Positions 16,527-26,414 of a stretch of DNA of 64,000 bases are shown here, piece after piece. Position 1 is the first letter of the stretch. Each line of letters starts with the position of its first letter. Below the pieces are notes generated by a model. It worked only from the letters and a program-made list of their open reading frames with translations, had not been told where the DNA came from and ran no database searches. The translations under genes were made by a program, and so were the position numbers. This DNA comes from Rhodobacter sp. SGA-6-6. Its GTDB lineage: Bacteria; Pseudomonadota; Alphaproteobacteria; Rhodobacterales; Rhodobacteraceae. The DNA is taken from the NCBI RefSeq assembly GCF_011043545.1, contig NZ_JAAKGP010000001.1, positions 248,001 to 312,000 on the forward strand. Reading direction: 5' to 3'.

Positions 16527-17405
16527 ATGACACGCAACCGCGCCACCGCCATCGGCTTCACCGCGATCCTGATGTGGTCGGCTCTGGCATTGCTGACCAT
16601 CCGCTCGGCCCCGGTGCCGCCGCTGTTGCTGAACGCGCTGTGCTTCGCCGTGGGCGGCGTCCTCGGCCTGATCTGGACGGTGCGGCGCGGGGTCGCGGTG
16701 CTGCGCGGGGTGTCGTGGAAGGTCTATGCCTTCGGGGCCGCGGGCCTCTTCGGCTACCATTTCCTCTACTTCACCGCCTTCCGGCTGTCGCCCACGGCGG
16801 AGACCGGGCTGATCGCCTATCTCTGGCCGTTGTTCATCGTGCTGTTCTCGGGCCTGCTGCCCGGCGAAAGGCTGGCGGCGCGCCATATCCTCGGCGCGCT
16901 GGTCGCCTTTTCCGGCGCGGCGGTGATCCTGCTGGGCCGGGACAGCGAAGGGACGGGCACGGCGGCGGGCTTCGCGCTGGCCTTCGCCTGCGCGCTGACC
17001 TGGGCCGGCTATTCGGTGCTGTCGCGCCGCATGGGCGCGGTGCCGACCGAGGCGGTGACGGTGTTCTGCCTGGCCACCGCGATCCTGTCGGCGCTGGCCC
17101 ATCTGGCGGTGGAAGAGACCGCCTGGCCCGAAGACGCGGCCGGCTGGCTGGCGGTTCTGGGCCTCGGCCTCGGTCCGGTGGGGGCGGCCTTCTTCACCTG
17201 GGACGTGGGCATGAAGAAAGGCGACATCCAGGTGCTGGGTGTCGCCTCCTATGCAGCGCCGCTTCTGTCCACATTGGCCCTTGTCGCGGCAGGGATCGCC
17301 GAGGCCTCATGGACCATCGCTCTGGCCGCCCTGCTGATCACCGGCGGAGCGGCCATTGCTGCGCGCAAAGGTGCCGTCAGTGCGGACCCTGCGACAGGCG
17401 GGTGA
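16527..17405 (+). CDS. EamA/DMT superfamily transporter
   Basis: 292 aa with ten predicted membrane helices, built as two EamA repeats (about residues 8-135 and 150-280). The helix containing SPTAETGLIAYLWPLFIVLFSGLLPGERL and the FFTWDVGMKKGDIQVLGVASYAAPLLSTL block are typical of aromatic amino acid/metabolite exporter-like DMTs (YddG type). Substrate cannot be assigned. GGGGGAGGACAGGA precedes the ATG. Its 3' end overlaps the convergent DUF465 gene by 29 nt. Confidence 0.85.
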   Translation: MTRNRATAIGFTAILMWSALALLTIRSAPVPPLLLNALCFAVGGVLGLIWTVRRGVAVLRGVSWKVYAFGAAGLFGYHFLYFTAFRLSPTAETGLIAYLWPLFIVLFSGLLPGERLAARHILGALVAFSGAAVILLGRDSEGTGTAAGFALAFACALTWAGYSVLSRRMGAVPTEAVTVFCLATAILSALAHLAVEETAWPEDAAGWLAVLGLGLGPVGAAFFTWDVGMKKGDIQVLGVASYAAPLLSTLALVAAGIAEASWTIALAALLITGGAAIAARKGAVSADPATGG

Positions 17406-17550
17406 TCTCCTCTTTCAGCTTCAGCTTCTGCTTTTTCCATTCGGCGATCTGCAGGTCGTCGGATCCGGGACTGCGCTGCGCCTCTTCCACCATCGCAGCG
17501 AGGGCTTCGTGCTTCTTGCGCAGTTCCTGCAGATGCGAAGCAATCGTCAT
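17377..17550 (-). CDS. DUF465 (YdcH-like) small coiled protein
   Basis: 57 aa, MTIASHLQELRKKHEALAAM then a charged helix ending in LKEEITRLSQ. The heptad-like KHEALAAMVEEAQ and KKQKLKLKEEI segments match DUF465/YdcH proteins, small helical-hairpin proteins of unknown role. Two ATGs are possible; the second (17550) is 6 nt from AGGAGG and was chosen, the first (17556) directly touches it. Overlaps the 3' end of the EamA gene on the other strand. Confidence 0.8.
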   Translation of the reverse strand: MTIASHLQELRKKHEALAAMVEEAQRSPGSDDLQIAEWKKQKLKLKEEITRLSQGPH

Positions 17551-17650
17551 GTCCATCCTCCTGTGATTGTAACCTACGGGGCCAGTGCATCACGGAACCC
17601 GAGTCGTGTCACCCACAATCGGCCCCCCTGCGGCGGAATATCCCGACAGT

Positions 17651-18412
17651 TCAGGAAAAGAGCGGCAGGATGTCGCCGCCGCCGCGCAGCACCGCATTGG
17701 CCTGCGGGGTATAGCTTTCGCGGTCGCCGTCATGGGCATCGCCCTCGTGGATCACGAAGGGGGCCAGCAGGCGGAAAGGGGCGCGGCCGCCCTTCCTCGC
17801 CCGCAGGATCAGCCGCAGCGCCGGGCGGCCGGGGCGGGCGGCCAGCGGCAGCACGGCGGCGGAGCCGAGCTTGGGCGCCAGCGCCGACAGCAGCTCCGGC
17901 AGGCTGTCGGCGCCGGCGATCAGCGTCAGCCAGCTGCCGGGCGCCAGCCGCCGCGTCGCCGCCTGCACCCAGGCCGACAGCGGCAGCGCGACCTGCAAGG
18001 CGGTGGCCCGCCCCGGCACCGGCGAGGGCGTGCCGCCCGGCGGATACCAGGGCGGGTTGGCGATCACCTGATCGAAGTCGCGGCGCAGGGGGGACGGCAT
18101 CCGGGTCAGATCGCCCTCGTGCACCTGCATCGCCACCCCGTTGCGGTCCGCATTGCGGCGGGCGAGGTCGGCATAGCCCGGTTGCAGTTCCAGCCCCGCC
18201 AGATGCAGCCCCGGCACCCGGGCGGCGAGGCACAGCGACGCAGCCCCCGCCCCGCAGCCGAGGTCCAGCACCGACTGGCCGGGCGCGGCCGGGCAGGCCG
18301 CGGCCAACAGCACGGCATCGGTGGCGGCGCGGTAGCCCTTGACGGGTTGCAGAAGCCGCAGCCGTCCGCAGAGGAACTTGTCGTCGGACAGCTGATCTTC
18401 CTCGAAAATCAC
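17651..18412 (-). CDS. TrmN6-like N6-adenine methyltransferase
   Basis: 253 aa with a GTG start. SAM motif LDLGCGAGAASL (around residues 48-59) and the N6-adenine catalytic motif NPPWYPP (around 128) place it with tRNA1(Val) A37 methyltransferases. The N-terminus with FLCGRLRLLQPVKGYRAATDAVLLAA is the family signature. The GTG overlaps the upstream DUF2007 stop as GTGA, which decides the start. A longer in-frame extension to 18685 would overlap the whole DUF2007 gene. Confidence 0.85.
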   Translation of the reverse strand: MIFEEDQLSDDKFLCGRLRLLQPVKGYRAATDAVLLAAACPAAPGQSVLDLGCGAGAASLCLAARVPGLHLAGLELQPGYADLARRNADRNGVAMQVHEGDLTRMPSPLRRDFDQVIANPPWYPPGGTPSPVPGRATALQVALPLSAWVQAATRRLAPGSWLTLIAGADSLPELLSALAPKLGSAAVLPLAARPGRPALRLILRARKGGRAPFRLLAPFVIHEGDAHDGDRESYTPQANAVLRGGGDILPLFS

Positions 18413-18624
18413 GCGCTCGGCTCCACCCCGTTGTCGCGGCAGATAGCGCGGGCCATGAACAGGTCGCGGTCCGCCACCATCAGCCGCTGCGGCAGAAAGC
18501 CCAAGCTGCCGTCGAGGATGCTCATGTGGACGTCCAGGGCGAAGGAAGCTATACCCTCCCCGTCGAGAAGGGCCTGCGCGAAGGCGATCACGGTGGGGTC
18601 GGTGGTGCGCAGAAGTTCTTTCAT
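18409..18624 (-). CDS. DUF2007 domain protein
   Basis: 71 aa, MKELLRTTDPTVIAFAQALLDGEGI then VHMSILDGSLGFLPQRLMVADRDLFMARAI. Matches the small DUF2007 (putative signal-transducing, PII-like ferredoxin-like fold) family. It shares its last codon with the following methyltransferase start (GTGA). The divergent polyprenyl synthase starts 51 nt away, so promoters for both lie in 18625-18675. Confidence 0.8.
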   Translation of the reverse strand: MKELLRTTDPTVIAFAQALLDGEGIASFALDVHMSILDGSLGFLPQRLMVADRDLFMARAICRDNGVEPSA

Positions 18625-18675
18625 AAGCTGGAATTAGTCCTGCCCGCGCGATCGGGCAAGGCGGAAGGGTCGGGG

Positions 18676-19683
18676 ATGGACACACAGCCCGAGAAGCCGA
18701 AGGCGGGGCCGCAAGACCGACTGGCCGCCCATCTGGCCGAGGACATGGCGGCGGTGAACGCGCTGATCCGGGCGCGGATGGCCTCGGACCATGCCCCCCG
18801 CATCCCCGAGGTGACCGCCCACCTGATCGAGGCCGGCGGCAAGCGGCTGCGGCCGATGCTGACGCTGGCGGCGGCGCGGCTCTGCGGCTACGCCGGGACC
18901 GACCACCAGAAGCTGGCCGCGACGGTGGAGTTCATCCATACCGCCACGCTGCTGCATGACGATGTCGTGGACGAAAGCCAGCGGCGGCGGGGGCGGCCGA
19001 CGGCCAACCTGTTGTGGGACAACAAGTCCTCGGTGCTGGTGGGGGATTACCTCTTCGCCCGCAGCTTCCAGCTGATGGTCGAGACCGGGTCCTTGCGGGT
19101 GCTGGACATCCTGGCCAATGCCAGCGCCGTGATCGCCGAGGGCGAGGTGCTGCAACTGACGGCGGCGCAGGACCTTGGCACCACGGAAGACATCTACCTG
19201 AAGGTGATCCGCGGCAAGACCGCGGCGCTGTTCTCGGCGGCGACCGAGGTCGGCGGGGTGATCGCAGGGGTGCCGGAGGCGCAGGTGCGGGCGCTGCACA
19301 CCTATGGCGACGCGCTCGGCATCGCCTTCCAGATCGCCGACGACCTGCTGGATTACGGCGGCTCCTCGGCCACCATCGGCAAGAACACCGGCGACGACTT
19401 TCGCGAGCGCAAGCTGACCCTGCCGGTCATCAAGGCGGTGGCGGCGGCCAATGCGGAAGAGCGCGCTTTCTGGGTCCGGGTGATCGAGAAGGGCGACCAG
19501 CGCGAGGGCGATCTGGAGCAGGCGCTGGCGCTGATGGCGAGGCACGGCGCGATGGAAGCGGCGCGGGATCAGGCGCTGCGCTGGTCCGGCACCGCCCGCG
19601 CGGCGCTGGAGGTGCTGCCGGAGCATCCGCTGCGCGACATGCTGGCCGATCTGGCGGCCTATGTGGTCAGCCGGATCAGCTGA
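18676..19683 (+). CDS. Polyprenyl diphosphate synthase
   Basis: 335 aa. Trans-type prenyl chain elongase, likely making the octa- or decaprenyl tail for ubiquinone. First Asp-rich motif LLHDDVVDE (residues about 93-101) with no bulky residues shortening the chain, second [10 protein letters not shown] (about 218). GGKRLRP for isopentenyl-PP binding is present at 54-60. Its 3' end overlaps convergent ispE by 8 nt. Chain length cannot be fixed from sequence. Confidence 0.92.
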   Translation: MDTQPEKPKAGPQDRLAAHLAEDMAAVNALIRARMASDHAPRIPEVTAHLIEAGGKRLRPMLTLAAARLCGYAGTDHQKLAATVEFIHTATLLHDDVVDESQRRRGRPTANLLWDNKSSVLVGDYLFARSFQLMVETGSLRVLDILANASAVIAEGEVLQLTAAQDLGTTEDIYLKVIRGKTAALFSAATEVGGVIAGVPEAQVRALHTYGDALGIAFQIADDLLDYGGSSATIGKNTGDDFRERKLTLPVIKAVAAANAEERAFWVRVIEKGDQREGDLEQALALMARHGAMEAARDQALRWSGTARAALEVLPEHPLRDMLADLAAYVVSRIS

Positions 19684-20497
19684 GCAGCGGGGCGGCGGCG
19701 ACCCACCACTCAGGTTGTCCGGCCGAGATCGCCCGAGCAGCGGCCTGCGCGGCCGCTTCCTCGGCGAAAAGCCCGAAGCAGGTGGCGCCCGACCCCGACA
19801 TCCGGGCCAGCAGGCATCCGGGTTGCGCGGCCAGCGCGGCGTGGGCCTCGGCGATGACCGGGGCCAGCGCGATGGCCGGCGGCTCCAGGTCGTTGCGCTG
19901 ACCTGCCAGCCATGCCGCCAGCCCGGCGGTGTCGCGCAAAGGCGGCAAGGGCGGCATCGGCGGGTTGTCGCGGCGGGCGAGGGCGCGGAAGACCTGCGGC
20001 GTCGGCACCGCCACGCCCGGGTTGGCCAGCACCAGCCAGCCCGGCGGCAGGGCGACCGGGGTCAGCACCTCGCCCACCCCCTGCATCCGCGCCGCGCGGC
20101 CGGCCAGGCAGACGGGCACGTCGGCGCCGAGCGCCAGCACCTCGGCCGGGCCGGGCAAGGGCCGGCCCATCCGCACCATCGCCCGCAGCACCGCCGCCGC
20201 ATCCGCCGAGCCGCCGCCGATGCCCGAGGCCACCGGCAGCACCTTCTCCAGCCGCACCGCCACCCCGCCGCCCATGGCGCGGGCGGCGCGCAGGCAGAGG
20301 TTGTCCTCGGACGGCTCCAGCGCCGCGGCCTGCGGGCCGGCGATCTCCAGCCCCTGCCCCGGCGAAACCGTCACCCGGTCGCCGACCCCGGCGAAGGCAA
20401 CCAGCCCGTCCAGCAGGTGATAGCCATCCGCCCTTTGCCCGGTGACATGCAGGCAGAGGTTCACCTTGGCGGGGGCGAATTCGCTCTCACTCGCCAT
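19676..20497 (-). CDS. ispE: 4-diphosphocytidyl-2-C-methyl-D-erythritol kinase
   Basis: 273 aa GHMP kinase of the MEP isoprenoid pathway. N-terminal [20 protein letters not shown] with the catalytic Lys, ATP-binding loop [15 protein letters not shown] (residues 87-101), and C-terminal [11 protein letters not shown]. Placed end to end with the polyprenyl synthase gene that uses its product downstream. Starts within the last codons of the upstream TPR gene, so the two are cotranscribed. Confidence 0.95.
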   Translation of the reverse strand: MASESEFAPAKVNLCLHVTGQRADGYHLLDGLVAFAGVGDRVTVSPGQGLEIAGPQAAALEPSEDNLCLRAARAMGGGVAVRLEKVLPVASGIGGGSADAAAVLRAMVRMGRPLPGPAEVLALGADVPVCLAGRAARMQGVGEVLTPVALPPGWLVLANPGVAVPTPQVFRALARRDNPPMPPLPPLRDTAGLAAWLAGQRNDLEPPAIALAPVIAEAHAALAAQPGCLLARMSGSGATCFGLFAEEAAAQAAARAISAGQPEWWVAAAPLLS

Positions 20498-22271
20498 CGG
20501 GCGGCGGCGGGGCGGGCAGGACCGGGCTGCTTCCGGCCTCGTCCTTCATCACCTGGTCGAGGCCGACTTCCAGCTTCCTGCGGATGCGGATCGCGTCCTT
20601 CTCCTCCGGGCCGAAGGACAGCGCGCGGTGCCACTGGAACTCGGCCTCGCGCTTGCGGCCGACCATCCAGTAGACATCGCCGAGGTGATCCGTCACCACC
20701 GGGTCCACGGGTTCCAGCAGCGAGGCCTTCTCCATCGGCGCCAGCGCCTCCTCGTAGCGGCCGAGGCGGAAATAGGCCCAGGCGAGGCTGTCGATGATGT
20801 AGCCGGCATCGGGTTCGGCCCGCACCGCCTGCTGGATCAGCGCCAGCGCCTCGTCGAGGTTGATCCCGCGGTCCAGCATCGAATAGCCGAGGTAGTTCAG
20901 CACCTGCGGCTGGCCGGGGCGCAGTTCCAGCGCCTTGCGGAAATCCGCCTCGGCGCGGGGCCAGTCCTTCAGGCTTTCGTGGCAGACGCCGCGGCTGAAG
21001 AACAGCATCCAGTGACCCTGCTCCACCTCGGGCACCAGCGCCAGCGCGGCGTCGTAGGCGGGCACGGCCTCGGCGCAGCGCTCCTCGCGCCGCAGGATGT
21101 CGCCCAGGGCGCGCTGGACCACCACCAGGTCGGCATGGCTGCGCGACAGGGCCTGCAACACCTCGACCGCCGCCTCCTTCCTGCCGGCGGCATACAGCGC
21201 CTCGGACCGGCCGATCTCGGCGCTGTAGAAATAGGGGCTGTCCTTGGGGAAGCGGGCATAGGTCTCGCCCGCCAGGTCGTATTGGCCCAGTTCCTCCAGC
21301 GCCTGCGCGGTCAAGAGCAGCGCCTCGGCATTGGCCGGGTCCAGATGGTTGGCGATGCGGCTGTGGATCAGCACATAGGCCGGGTCGGCCTCGCCCTGCA
21401 GCAGGGTGCCGAGGGTGAAGAACACCTCGGCGATGCCGGCCTTCGCGCCGGGCACCATGTCGAAGGGCAGCGCCTCACCCGCCTGAAGCCGGGCGCGCAG
21501 CCCGTCCAGCATCGGCTCCGGCTGCGGGCCGAAGGTCTGGTCCAGCAGCGCCAGCGCGTCCTGGTTGCGCTCCAGCTGCGACAGGATCTGCACCCGGGCG
21601 ATGATGCCGCGGCGGTTGAGGTTGATCCTGCCCTCGGCGTTGCCGGCCAGGATGGCGTCGGCGCCCTCGAAGTCGCCCGCCGCCGCCAGCGCCAGCGCCT
21701 TGTGGTACAGCCCCACCGCCTCCATCCCGCCCATCTGCGCCACGGCGTCGAAATCCTTCAGCGCGTCCGACATCTTGCCGTCGCCGAAGCGGGCCCAGGC
21801 GAGGACCAGTTCGTCCAGCACCGGACCGACCTTGCGGCCCCCGGTCTTGGCCGCGATCAGCGCCGGCCAGTCCTCGGCCGCGGCCTCGCCGGCGTCATGG
21901 GCGAAGCCGGCCAGCTGGACCTCTTCGGCGGGGCTGGTGGTCAGCGCATCGGCCAGCGGTCCGGCGCGGTCGAAATCGCCAAGGGCGAGGGCGGCGTAGA
22001 GCGCGCCCTCGACCAGCGCGAGGTTGCCCGGATCGGCCTGCATCGCCGCGTCATACCAGCGCGCCGCCGCGCGGAAGTTGCTTTCCGATTCCGCCACCCG
22101 CGCGGCCAGATAGGCGCCCGACAGGCCCTCGGCCGGAAGAACGACGGTCTCGGCGGTGACTTCCGGCGCGGTCTCCGGCACGTCATCCTGGGCCCGGGCC
22201 GCCTGCGGCAGGGCCGCGGCAAGCGCCGCCGACAGAAAGGCGGCAAGGGCGGGGCGGGCGGTCGGGGGCAT
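20487..22271 (-). CDS. Secreted TPR-repeat protein
   Basis: 594 aa. A signal peptide ([27 protein letters not shown], about 27 residues) is followed by tandem TPR helices across nearly the entire protein, for example [47 protein letters not shown] and [25 protein letters not shown]. Full-length periplasmic or outer-membrane TPR scaffold; partner unknown. The start was set at the signal peptide; an ATG further up (22331) adds a non-signal extension. Overlaps ispE by 11 nt. Confidence 0.85.
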   Translation of the reverse strand: MPPTARPALAAFLSAALAAALPQAARAQDDVPETAPEVTAETVVLPAEGLSGAYLAARVAESESNFRAAARWYDAAMQADPGNLALVEGALYAALALGDFDRAGPLADALTTSPAEEVQLAGFAHDAGEAAAEDWPALIAAKTGGRKVGPVLDELVLAWARFGDGKMSDALKDFDAVAQMGGMEAVGLYHKALALAAAGDFEGADAILAGNAEGRINLNRRGIIARVQILSQLERNQDALALLDQTFGPQPEPMLDGLRARLQAGEALPFDMVPGAKAGIAEVFFTLGTLLQGEADPAYVLIHSRIANHLDPANAEALLLTAQALEELGQYDLAGETYARFPKDSPYFYSAEIGRSEALYAAGRKEAAVEVLQALSRSHADLVVVQRALGDILRREERCAEAVPAYDAALALVPEVEQGHWMLFFSRGVCHESLKDWPRAEADFRKALELRPGQPQVLNYLGYSMLDRGINLDEALALIQQAVRAEPDAGYIIDSLAWAYFRLGRYEEALAPMEKASLLEPVDPVVTDHLGDVYWMVGRKREAEFQWHRALSFGPEEKDAIRIRRKLEVGLDQVMKDEAGSSPVLPAPPPPDGE

Positions 22272-22388
22272 GGCGGGCCTTTTCACGAAGCACTTTCGCG
22301 CCACGCTATCCGCGCGGGGGCCGGAGGGCAACGTGCGGCGGGCCGGACCCGGCCCTCCGCCGCGCTGACAGTTGCGTGAGGCGGGGCC

Positions 22389-24035
22389 TCACATGTTCGG
22401 GTAGTTCGGCCCGCCGCCGCCCATCGGCGTGGTCCAGTTGATGTTCTGGCTGGGGTCCTTGATGTCGCAGGTCTTGCAGTGGACGCAGTTCTGGAAGTTG
22501 ATGCGGAAGGTTGCCTCGGCCCCTTCCCCCAGCACCTCGTAGACCCCGGCCGGACAATAGCGCTGCGCGGGTTCGGCATATTCCGGCAGGTTGACCCGGA
22601 TCGGGACCGAAGGGTCCTTCAGCTTCAGGTGGGCGGGCTGGTTCTCGTCGTGGTTGGTGAAGGAGAAGGCCACGTTGGTCAGCCGGTCGAACGACAGCTT
22701 GCCGTCGGGCTTCGGATAGTCGATCGGCTTGTAGTCCTTCGCCTTGCCGGTTGCAGCCGCATCGGTCTTGCCGTGCTTCAGCGTGCCGAACAGCGTCAGG
22801 CCGATGGTGTTCAGCCACATGTCCGCCCCGCCGCCCATCAGGCTGGCGACCAGGCCGTATTTCGACCACAGCGGCTTGACGTTGCGGACCTTCTTCAGGT
22901 CCTTGCCGATGGCGCCGGTGCGGACCTCGGTCTCGTAATCCGACAGTTCGTCGCCCATCCGGCCCGCCTTGATCGCGGCATGGGCGGCCTCGGCCGCGGC
23001 CTTGCCGGACAGCATGGCGTTGTGATTGCCCTTGATCCGCGGCACGTTGACCATGCCGACCGAGCAGCCGAGCAGCGCCACCCCCGGCGCCACCATCTTC
23101 GGCATCGACTGATAGCCGCCCTCGGAAATCGCCCGCGCGCCATAGGCCACGCGCTTGCCGCCCTCCAGCAGCGCGGCCACCATCGGGTGGTGCTTGAAGC
23201 GCTGGAATTCCATATAGGGGTAGAGATAGGGGTTCTTGTAGTTCAGGTGGACCACGAAGCCCACATAGACCTGATTGTTTTCAAGGTGATAGATGAAGCT
23301 GCCGCCGCCGGCGTTCGATCCCAGCGGCCAGCCCATCGTATGGGTGACCGTGCCCAGCTTGTGCTTCGCCGGGTCGATCTCCCAGATTTCCTTCATGCCG
23401 AGGCCGAATTTCTGCGGCTCGTGGCCCTTGGACAGGTCGTATTTGGCGATGATCTCCTTCGCCAAGGACCCGCGCACGCCCTCGCCCAGGAAGACGTATT
23501 TGCCGCGCAGTTCCATGCCGGGTTCGTAGGACGGCCCCGGCTCCCCGGTCTCGGGGTCGCGGCCGAATTCGCCGGCGACGACGCCGGCCACGCGGTCGCC
23601 GTCATAGACCAGTTCCGAACAGGACATGCCGGGGAAGATCTCCACCCCCAGCCCCTCGGCCACCTGCGCCATCCAGCGGCAGACGTTGGCCATCGAGACG
23701 ATGTATTTGCCGTGGTTGTTCATCAGGGGCGGCATCGGCCAGTTCGGGATGCGCACCTTGCCCGCCGGGCCGAGGATGTAGAAGTTGTCCTCCTTCACCG
23801 CGGTCTTGATCGGCGCATCCATCGTGCGCCACTCCGGCAGCAGCGCATCCAGCCCGCAGGTGTCCAGCACCGCGCCCGAAAGGATATGGGCGCCGACCTC
23901 GGAGCCCTTCTCCAGCACCACCACCGACAGGTCGGGGTCCAGCTGTTTCAGCCGGATCGCTGCGGACAGGCCCGAGGGCCCGGCGCCGACGATGACGACA
24001 TCGTATTCCATGCTTTCGCGCTGGACCTGGCTCAT
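22389..24035 (-). CDS. Electron transfer flavoprotein-ubiquinone oxidoreductase
   Basis: 548 aa. Passes electrons from ETF (fatty acid and amino acid oxidation) to ubiquinone at the membrane. FAD motif VVIVGAGPSGLSAAIRL at residues 13-29; the C-terminal 4Fe-4S cluster ligands are Cys494 (CPAGVY) and Cys517, 520, 523 (CVHCKTC), followed by the conserved NINWTTPMGGGGPNYPNM end. The acyl-CoA dehydrogenase at 32091 is a likely client in the same cell. Confidence 0.97.
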   Translation of the reverse strand: MSQVQRESMEYDVVIVGAGPSGLSAAIRLKQLDPDLSVVVLEKGSEVGAHILSGAVLDTCGLDALLPEWRTMDAPIKTAVKEDNFYILGPAGKVRIPNWPMPPLMNNHGKYIVSMANVCRWMAQVAEGLGVEIFPGMSCSELVYDGDRVAGVVAGEFGRDPETGEPGPSYEPGMELRGKYVFLGEGVRGSLAKEIIAKYDLSKGHEPQKFGLGMKEIWEIDPAKHKLGTVTHTMGWPLGSNAGGGSFIYHLENNQVYVGFVVHLNYKNPYLYPYMEFQRFKHHPMVAALLEGGKRVAYGARAISEGGYQSMPKMVAPGVALLGCSVGMVNVPRIKGNHNAMLSGKAAAEAAHAAIKAGRMGDELSDYETEVRTGAIGKDLKKVRNVKPLWSKYGLVASLMGGGADMWLNTIGLTLFGTLKHGKTDAAATGKAKDYKPIDYPKPDGKLSFDRLTNVAFSFTNHDENQPAHLKLKDPSVPIRVNLPEYAEPAQRYCPAGVYEVLGEGAEATFRINFQNCVHCKTCDIKDPSQNINWTTPMGGGGPNYPNM

Positions 24036-24299
24036 GGCTTTGTCTCGCCTCCCTGGCTGGCTCCCCTTGGCCCCGCTGATTGCCCCATGGGCAGGCCAAG
24101 GTCAACCATGACGCAACATCAAGTCGCTGCATTGCAGCAACGGCGTAATATTCTTGCCCGCAGGCGACAGGTCGCCGACCTGGGGCGGCATTCGCGCTTG
24201 CATTTCCTGCGGCCATGCGCTGATCTGGCCTTTGCAGAGGCGTGAAGTCATGGTCCGGGCAGCCCCCGGCCGTGGCTTCTCTTTTGACTGGTGAATGCA

Positions 24300-24770
24300 A
24301 TGGAAAAGATCCCGATGACCCAACGCGGCTTCGACGCGCTGGACGAAGAGCTGAAGCAGCTGAAGACCGAGGCCCGGCCCGCGGTGATCCGCGACATTGC
24401 CGAAGCCCGGGCGCATGGGGATCTGTCGGAGAACGCCGAATACCATGCCGCGCGCGAGAAACAGGGCTTCATCGAGGGCCGGATCAAGGAGCTGGAGGGC
24501 ATCCTGTCGCTGGCCGAGGTGATCGACCCGGCCAAGCTGTCCGGTCCGGTGAAGTTCGGCGCCACGGTGCAGCTGGTCGACGAGGAATCGGAGGAAGAGA
24601 AAACCTACCAGATCGTCGGCGAGGTCGAGGCCAATATCGAGGCCGGCCTGCTGAACATCCGCTCGCCGCTGGCGCGGGCGCTGATCGGCAAGGAAGAGGG
24701 CGACAGCGTCGATGTCGTCACCCCGGGCGGGCAGCGGTCCTACGAAATCCTCTCGGTGCGCTACATCTGA
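24300..24770 (+). CDS. greA: Transcription elongation factor GreA
   Basis: 156 aa. Rescues backtracked RNA polymerase by stimulating transcript cleavage. [22 protein letters not shown] starts the N-terminal coiled coil, with the acidic tip in [16 protein letters not shown]; the C-terminal FKBP-like domain ends [26 protein letters not shown] 24300 gives the family length; a GTG at 24291 would add three residues. Its stop is 2 nt before the next gene. Confidence 0.96.
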   Translation: MEKIPMTQRGFDALDEELKQLKTEARPAVIRDIAEARAHGDLSENAEYHAAREKQGFIEGRIKELEGILSLAEVIDPAKLSGPVKFGATVQLVDEESEEEKTYQIVGEVEANIEAGLLNIRSPLARALIGKEEGDSVDVVTPGGQRSYEILSVRYI

Positions 24771-24772
24771 CC

Positions 24773-25810
24773 ATGGCGCAGGACCCAGGCCCCCAGACCG
24801 GCCGCCCTTCGGACCCCGGCCTCGCGCCGGGGATGGAACCGGCGCGCTCGGGCCGGGCGAGCGAAATCGTCGCGGGTCTGCTGTCGGTGATCTGGGTGGT
24901 GTCGGTGCTGGCCTATATCCTGACCTCGCCCCCCGGCGACGACGTCAAGACGCTGGGGCTGGTGATGACGCTGCTGATCGTCTTCCTGCCCCTGGCGCTG
25001 ATCTGGGTGGCGGTGATCACCCTGCGCTCGGTCCGCGAGCTGCGGGCCGAGGCGGCGCGGCTGCAGGCGGCGGTGGATGCGATGCGGGCGTCCTACGTGC
25101 AGACCTCCAGCCAGATGCAGGCGGCGGCGTTGAAACCCTCGGTCGAGAAGAAGCTGGACGAGATCGCCGCGGCGGCGAAGCAGGCCGAGACGGTGCTGGC
25201 CACCTTCTCCAGCCGCCGCGACACCGCGCTTTCGGTGCCCTCGGCCGACCGCAAGGCGGCGCTGGCGGTGCCGAAGACCGACCCCGAGGCCGAGGAGCCG
25301 CGGCTTGCCCTCGGCACCCCGGCCGAGGAGATGCGGCCGCCGCTCAGCGTGGCCGACTTCATCCGCGCGCTGAACTTCCCCGAGACGCCCGAGGACAAGG
25401 AGGGCTTCCGCGCCCTGCGGCTGGCGCTGGAGGACCGCTCGGTCGCCAAGCTGATCCGGGCGGCGCAGGACGTGCTGACTCTGCTGTCGCAGGAAGGCAT
25501 CTACATGGACGACCTGAAGCCCGAGATGGCTCGCCCCGACGTCTGGCGCCGCTTTGCTGCCGGCGAGCGCGGGCGGACCATCGCGGCGCTCGGCGGCATC
25601 CGCGACCGTTCCTCGCTGGCGCTGACCGCGGCGCGGATGCGCGAGGACACCATCTTCCGCGACGCCGCCCACCATTTCCTGCGCACCTTCGACCGCACCT
25701 TCGCCATCTTCGAGAAGAACGCCAGCGACGCGGAACTGGCCGATCTGGCCGACACCCGCACCGCACGCGCCTTCATGCTGTTCGGCCGGGTGGCGGGGGT
25801 GTTCGACTGA
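24773..25810 (+). CDS. Membrane-anchored conserved protein of unknown function
   Basis: 345 aa. Two closely spaced membrane helices near residues 32-49 and 60-83, then a coiled-coil stretch (VRELRAEAARLQAAVDAMRA) and a soluble, mostly helical C-terminal domain with charged repeats (FRALRLALEDRSVAKLIRAAQDVL; FLRTFDRTFAIFEK). Begins 2 nt after greA, so expression should follow it. I do not recognise a named family; orthologues appear to be restricted to relatives. Confidence 0.75.
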   Translation: MAQDPGPQTGRPSDPGLAPGMEPARSGRASEIVAGLLSVIWVVSVLAYILTSPPGDDVKTLGLVMTLLIVFLPLALIWVAVITLRSVRELRAEAARLQAAVDAMRASYVQTSSQMQAAALKPSVEKKLDEIAAAAKQAETVLATFSSRRDTALSVPSADRKAALAVPKTDPEAEEPRLALGTPAEEMRPPLSVADFIRALNFPETPEDKEGFRALRLALEDRSVAKLIRAAQDVLTLLSQEGIYMDDLKPEMARPDVWRRFAAGERGRTIAALGGIRDRSSLALTAARMREDTIFRDAAHHFLRTFDRTFAIFEKNASDAELADLADTRTARAFMLFGRVAGVFD

Positions 25811-25870
25811 GGGGACCGAGGTCCCTGCCTCGCGGGCGGACGCCGCGGGGTTCTGCTTGCTGATAGTTGA

Positions 25871-25900
25871 CATGGAAACTTCTTCAGGATAGTTTCCATG
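25871..25900. promoter_or_regulatory. Palindromic operator of the MarR gene
   Basis: CATGGAAACT (25871-25880), 10-nt spacer, AGTTTCCATG (25891-25900): perfect 10-bp arms, the geometry of a MarR-type dimer site. A TTGACA (25867-25872) fits a -35 box whose -10 would fall inside the palindrome, so binding would block the promoter. Predicted autoregulation. Confidence 0.65.
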
Positions 25901-25918
25901 GAAATCAGCGGGGCGGAA

Positions 25919-26371
25919 ATGACCGGAATCTCGGACCTGCAGGCCCATAGGGGATACTGGCTGCGGATGGTGTCGAACGCCGTCTCGCAAAGCTTTGCCC
26001 GGCAGATGGCGGATCAGGGCGTGACCGTGGCGGAATGGGTGTTCCTGCGGGTGCTCCACGATGCCGAGGCGATGGCGCCCTCCTCGGTGGCGGAGGCGAT
26101 GGCGATGACGCGGGGGGCGATCAGCAAGATTTCGACGCGGCTGGAGGCCAAGGGGCTGGTGCAGCGCACGGGGAATGCGCAGGACCGTCGCGGGCAGACC
26201 CTGTCGCTGACGGCCGAGGGGCGGGCCAAGGTGCCGGTGCTGGCCGGCATCGCGGACCGCAACGACGCCGATTTCTTCGGCGTGCTGACGGCGGAAGAGG
26301 CCGCGGCGCTGGACAGGGTCCTGGCGGCGCTGGTCGCGCGGCGGGGGCTGCGGGATGTGCCGGTGGACTGA
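25919..26371 (+). CDS. MarR family transcriptional regulator
   Basis: 150 aa from ATG 25919 (GGGGCGGAA just before it). Winged-helix dimer: GVTVAEWVFLRVLHDAEA, then VAEAMAMTRGAISKISTRLEAKGLVQRT as the recognition helix region and the wing AQDRRGQTLSLTAEG. An upstream ATG (25898) is in frame but lies inside the perfect palindrome and so is less likely to be the start. Ligand and targets unknown; the DUF1398-like gene downstream may be one target. Confidence 0.82.
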   Translation: MTGISDLQAHRGYWLRMVSNAVSQSFARQMADQGVTVAEWVFLRVLHDAEAMAPSSVAEAMAMTRGAISKISTRLEAKGLVQRTGNAQDRRGQTLSLTAEGRAKVPVLAGIADRNDADFFGVLTAEEAAALDRVLAALVARRGLRDVPVD

Positions 26372-26414
26372 CCCCGGCCCGATGGATCACGACAACCGGA
26401 AGAAGGAGCCCGCG

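Noticed and set aside
13093-16533. A 1146-codon open frame on the minus strand across EAL, phaA and phaB
   Set aside because: Antisense shadow of three well-supported genes; no conserved segments.
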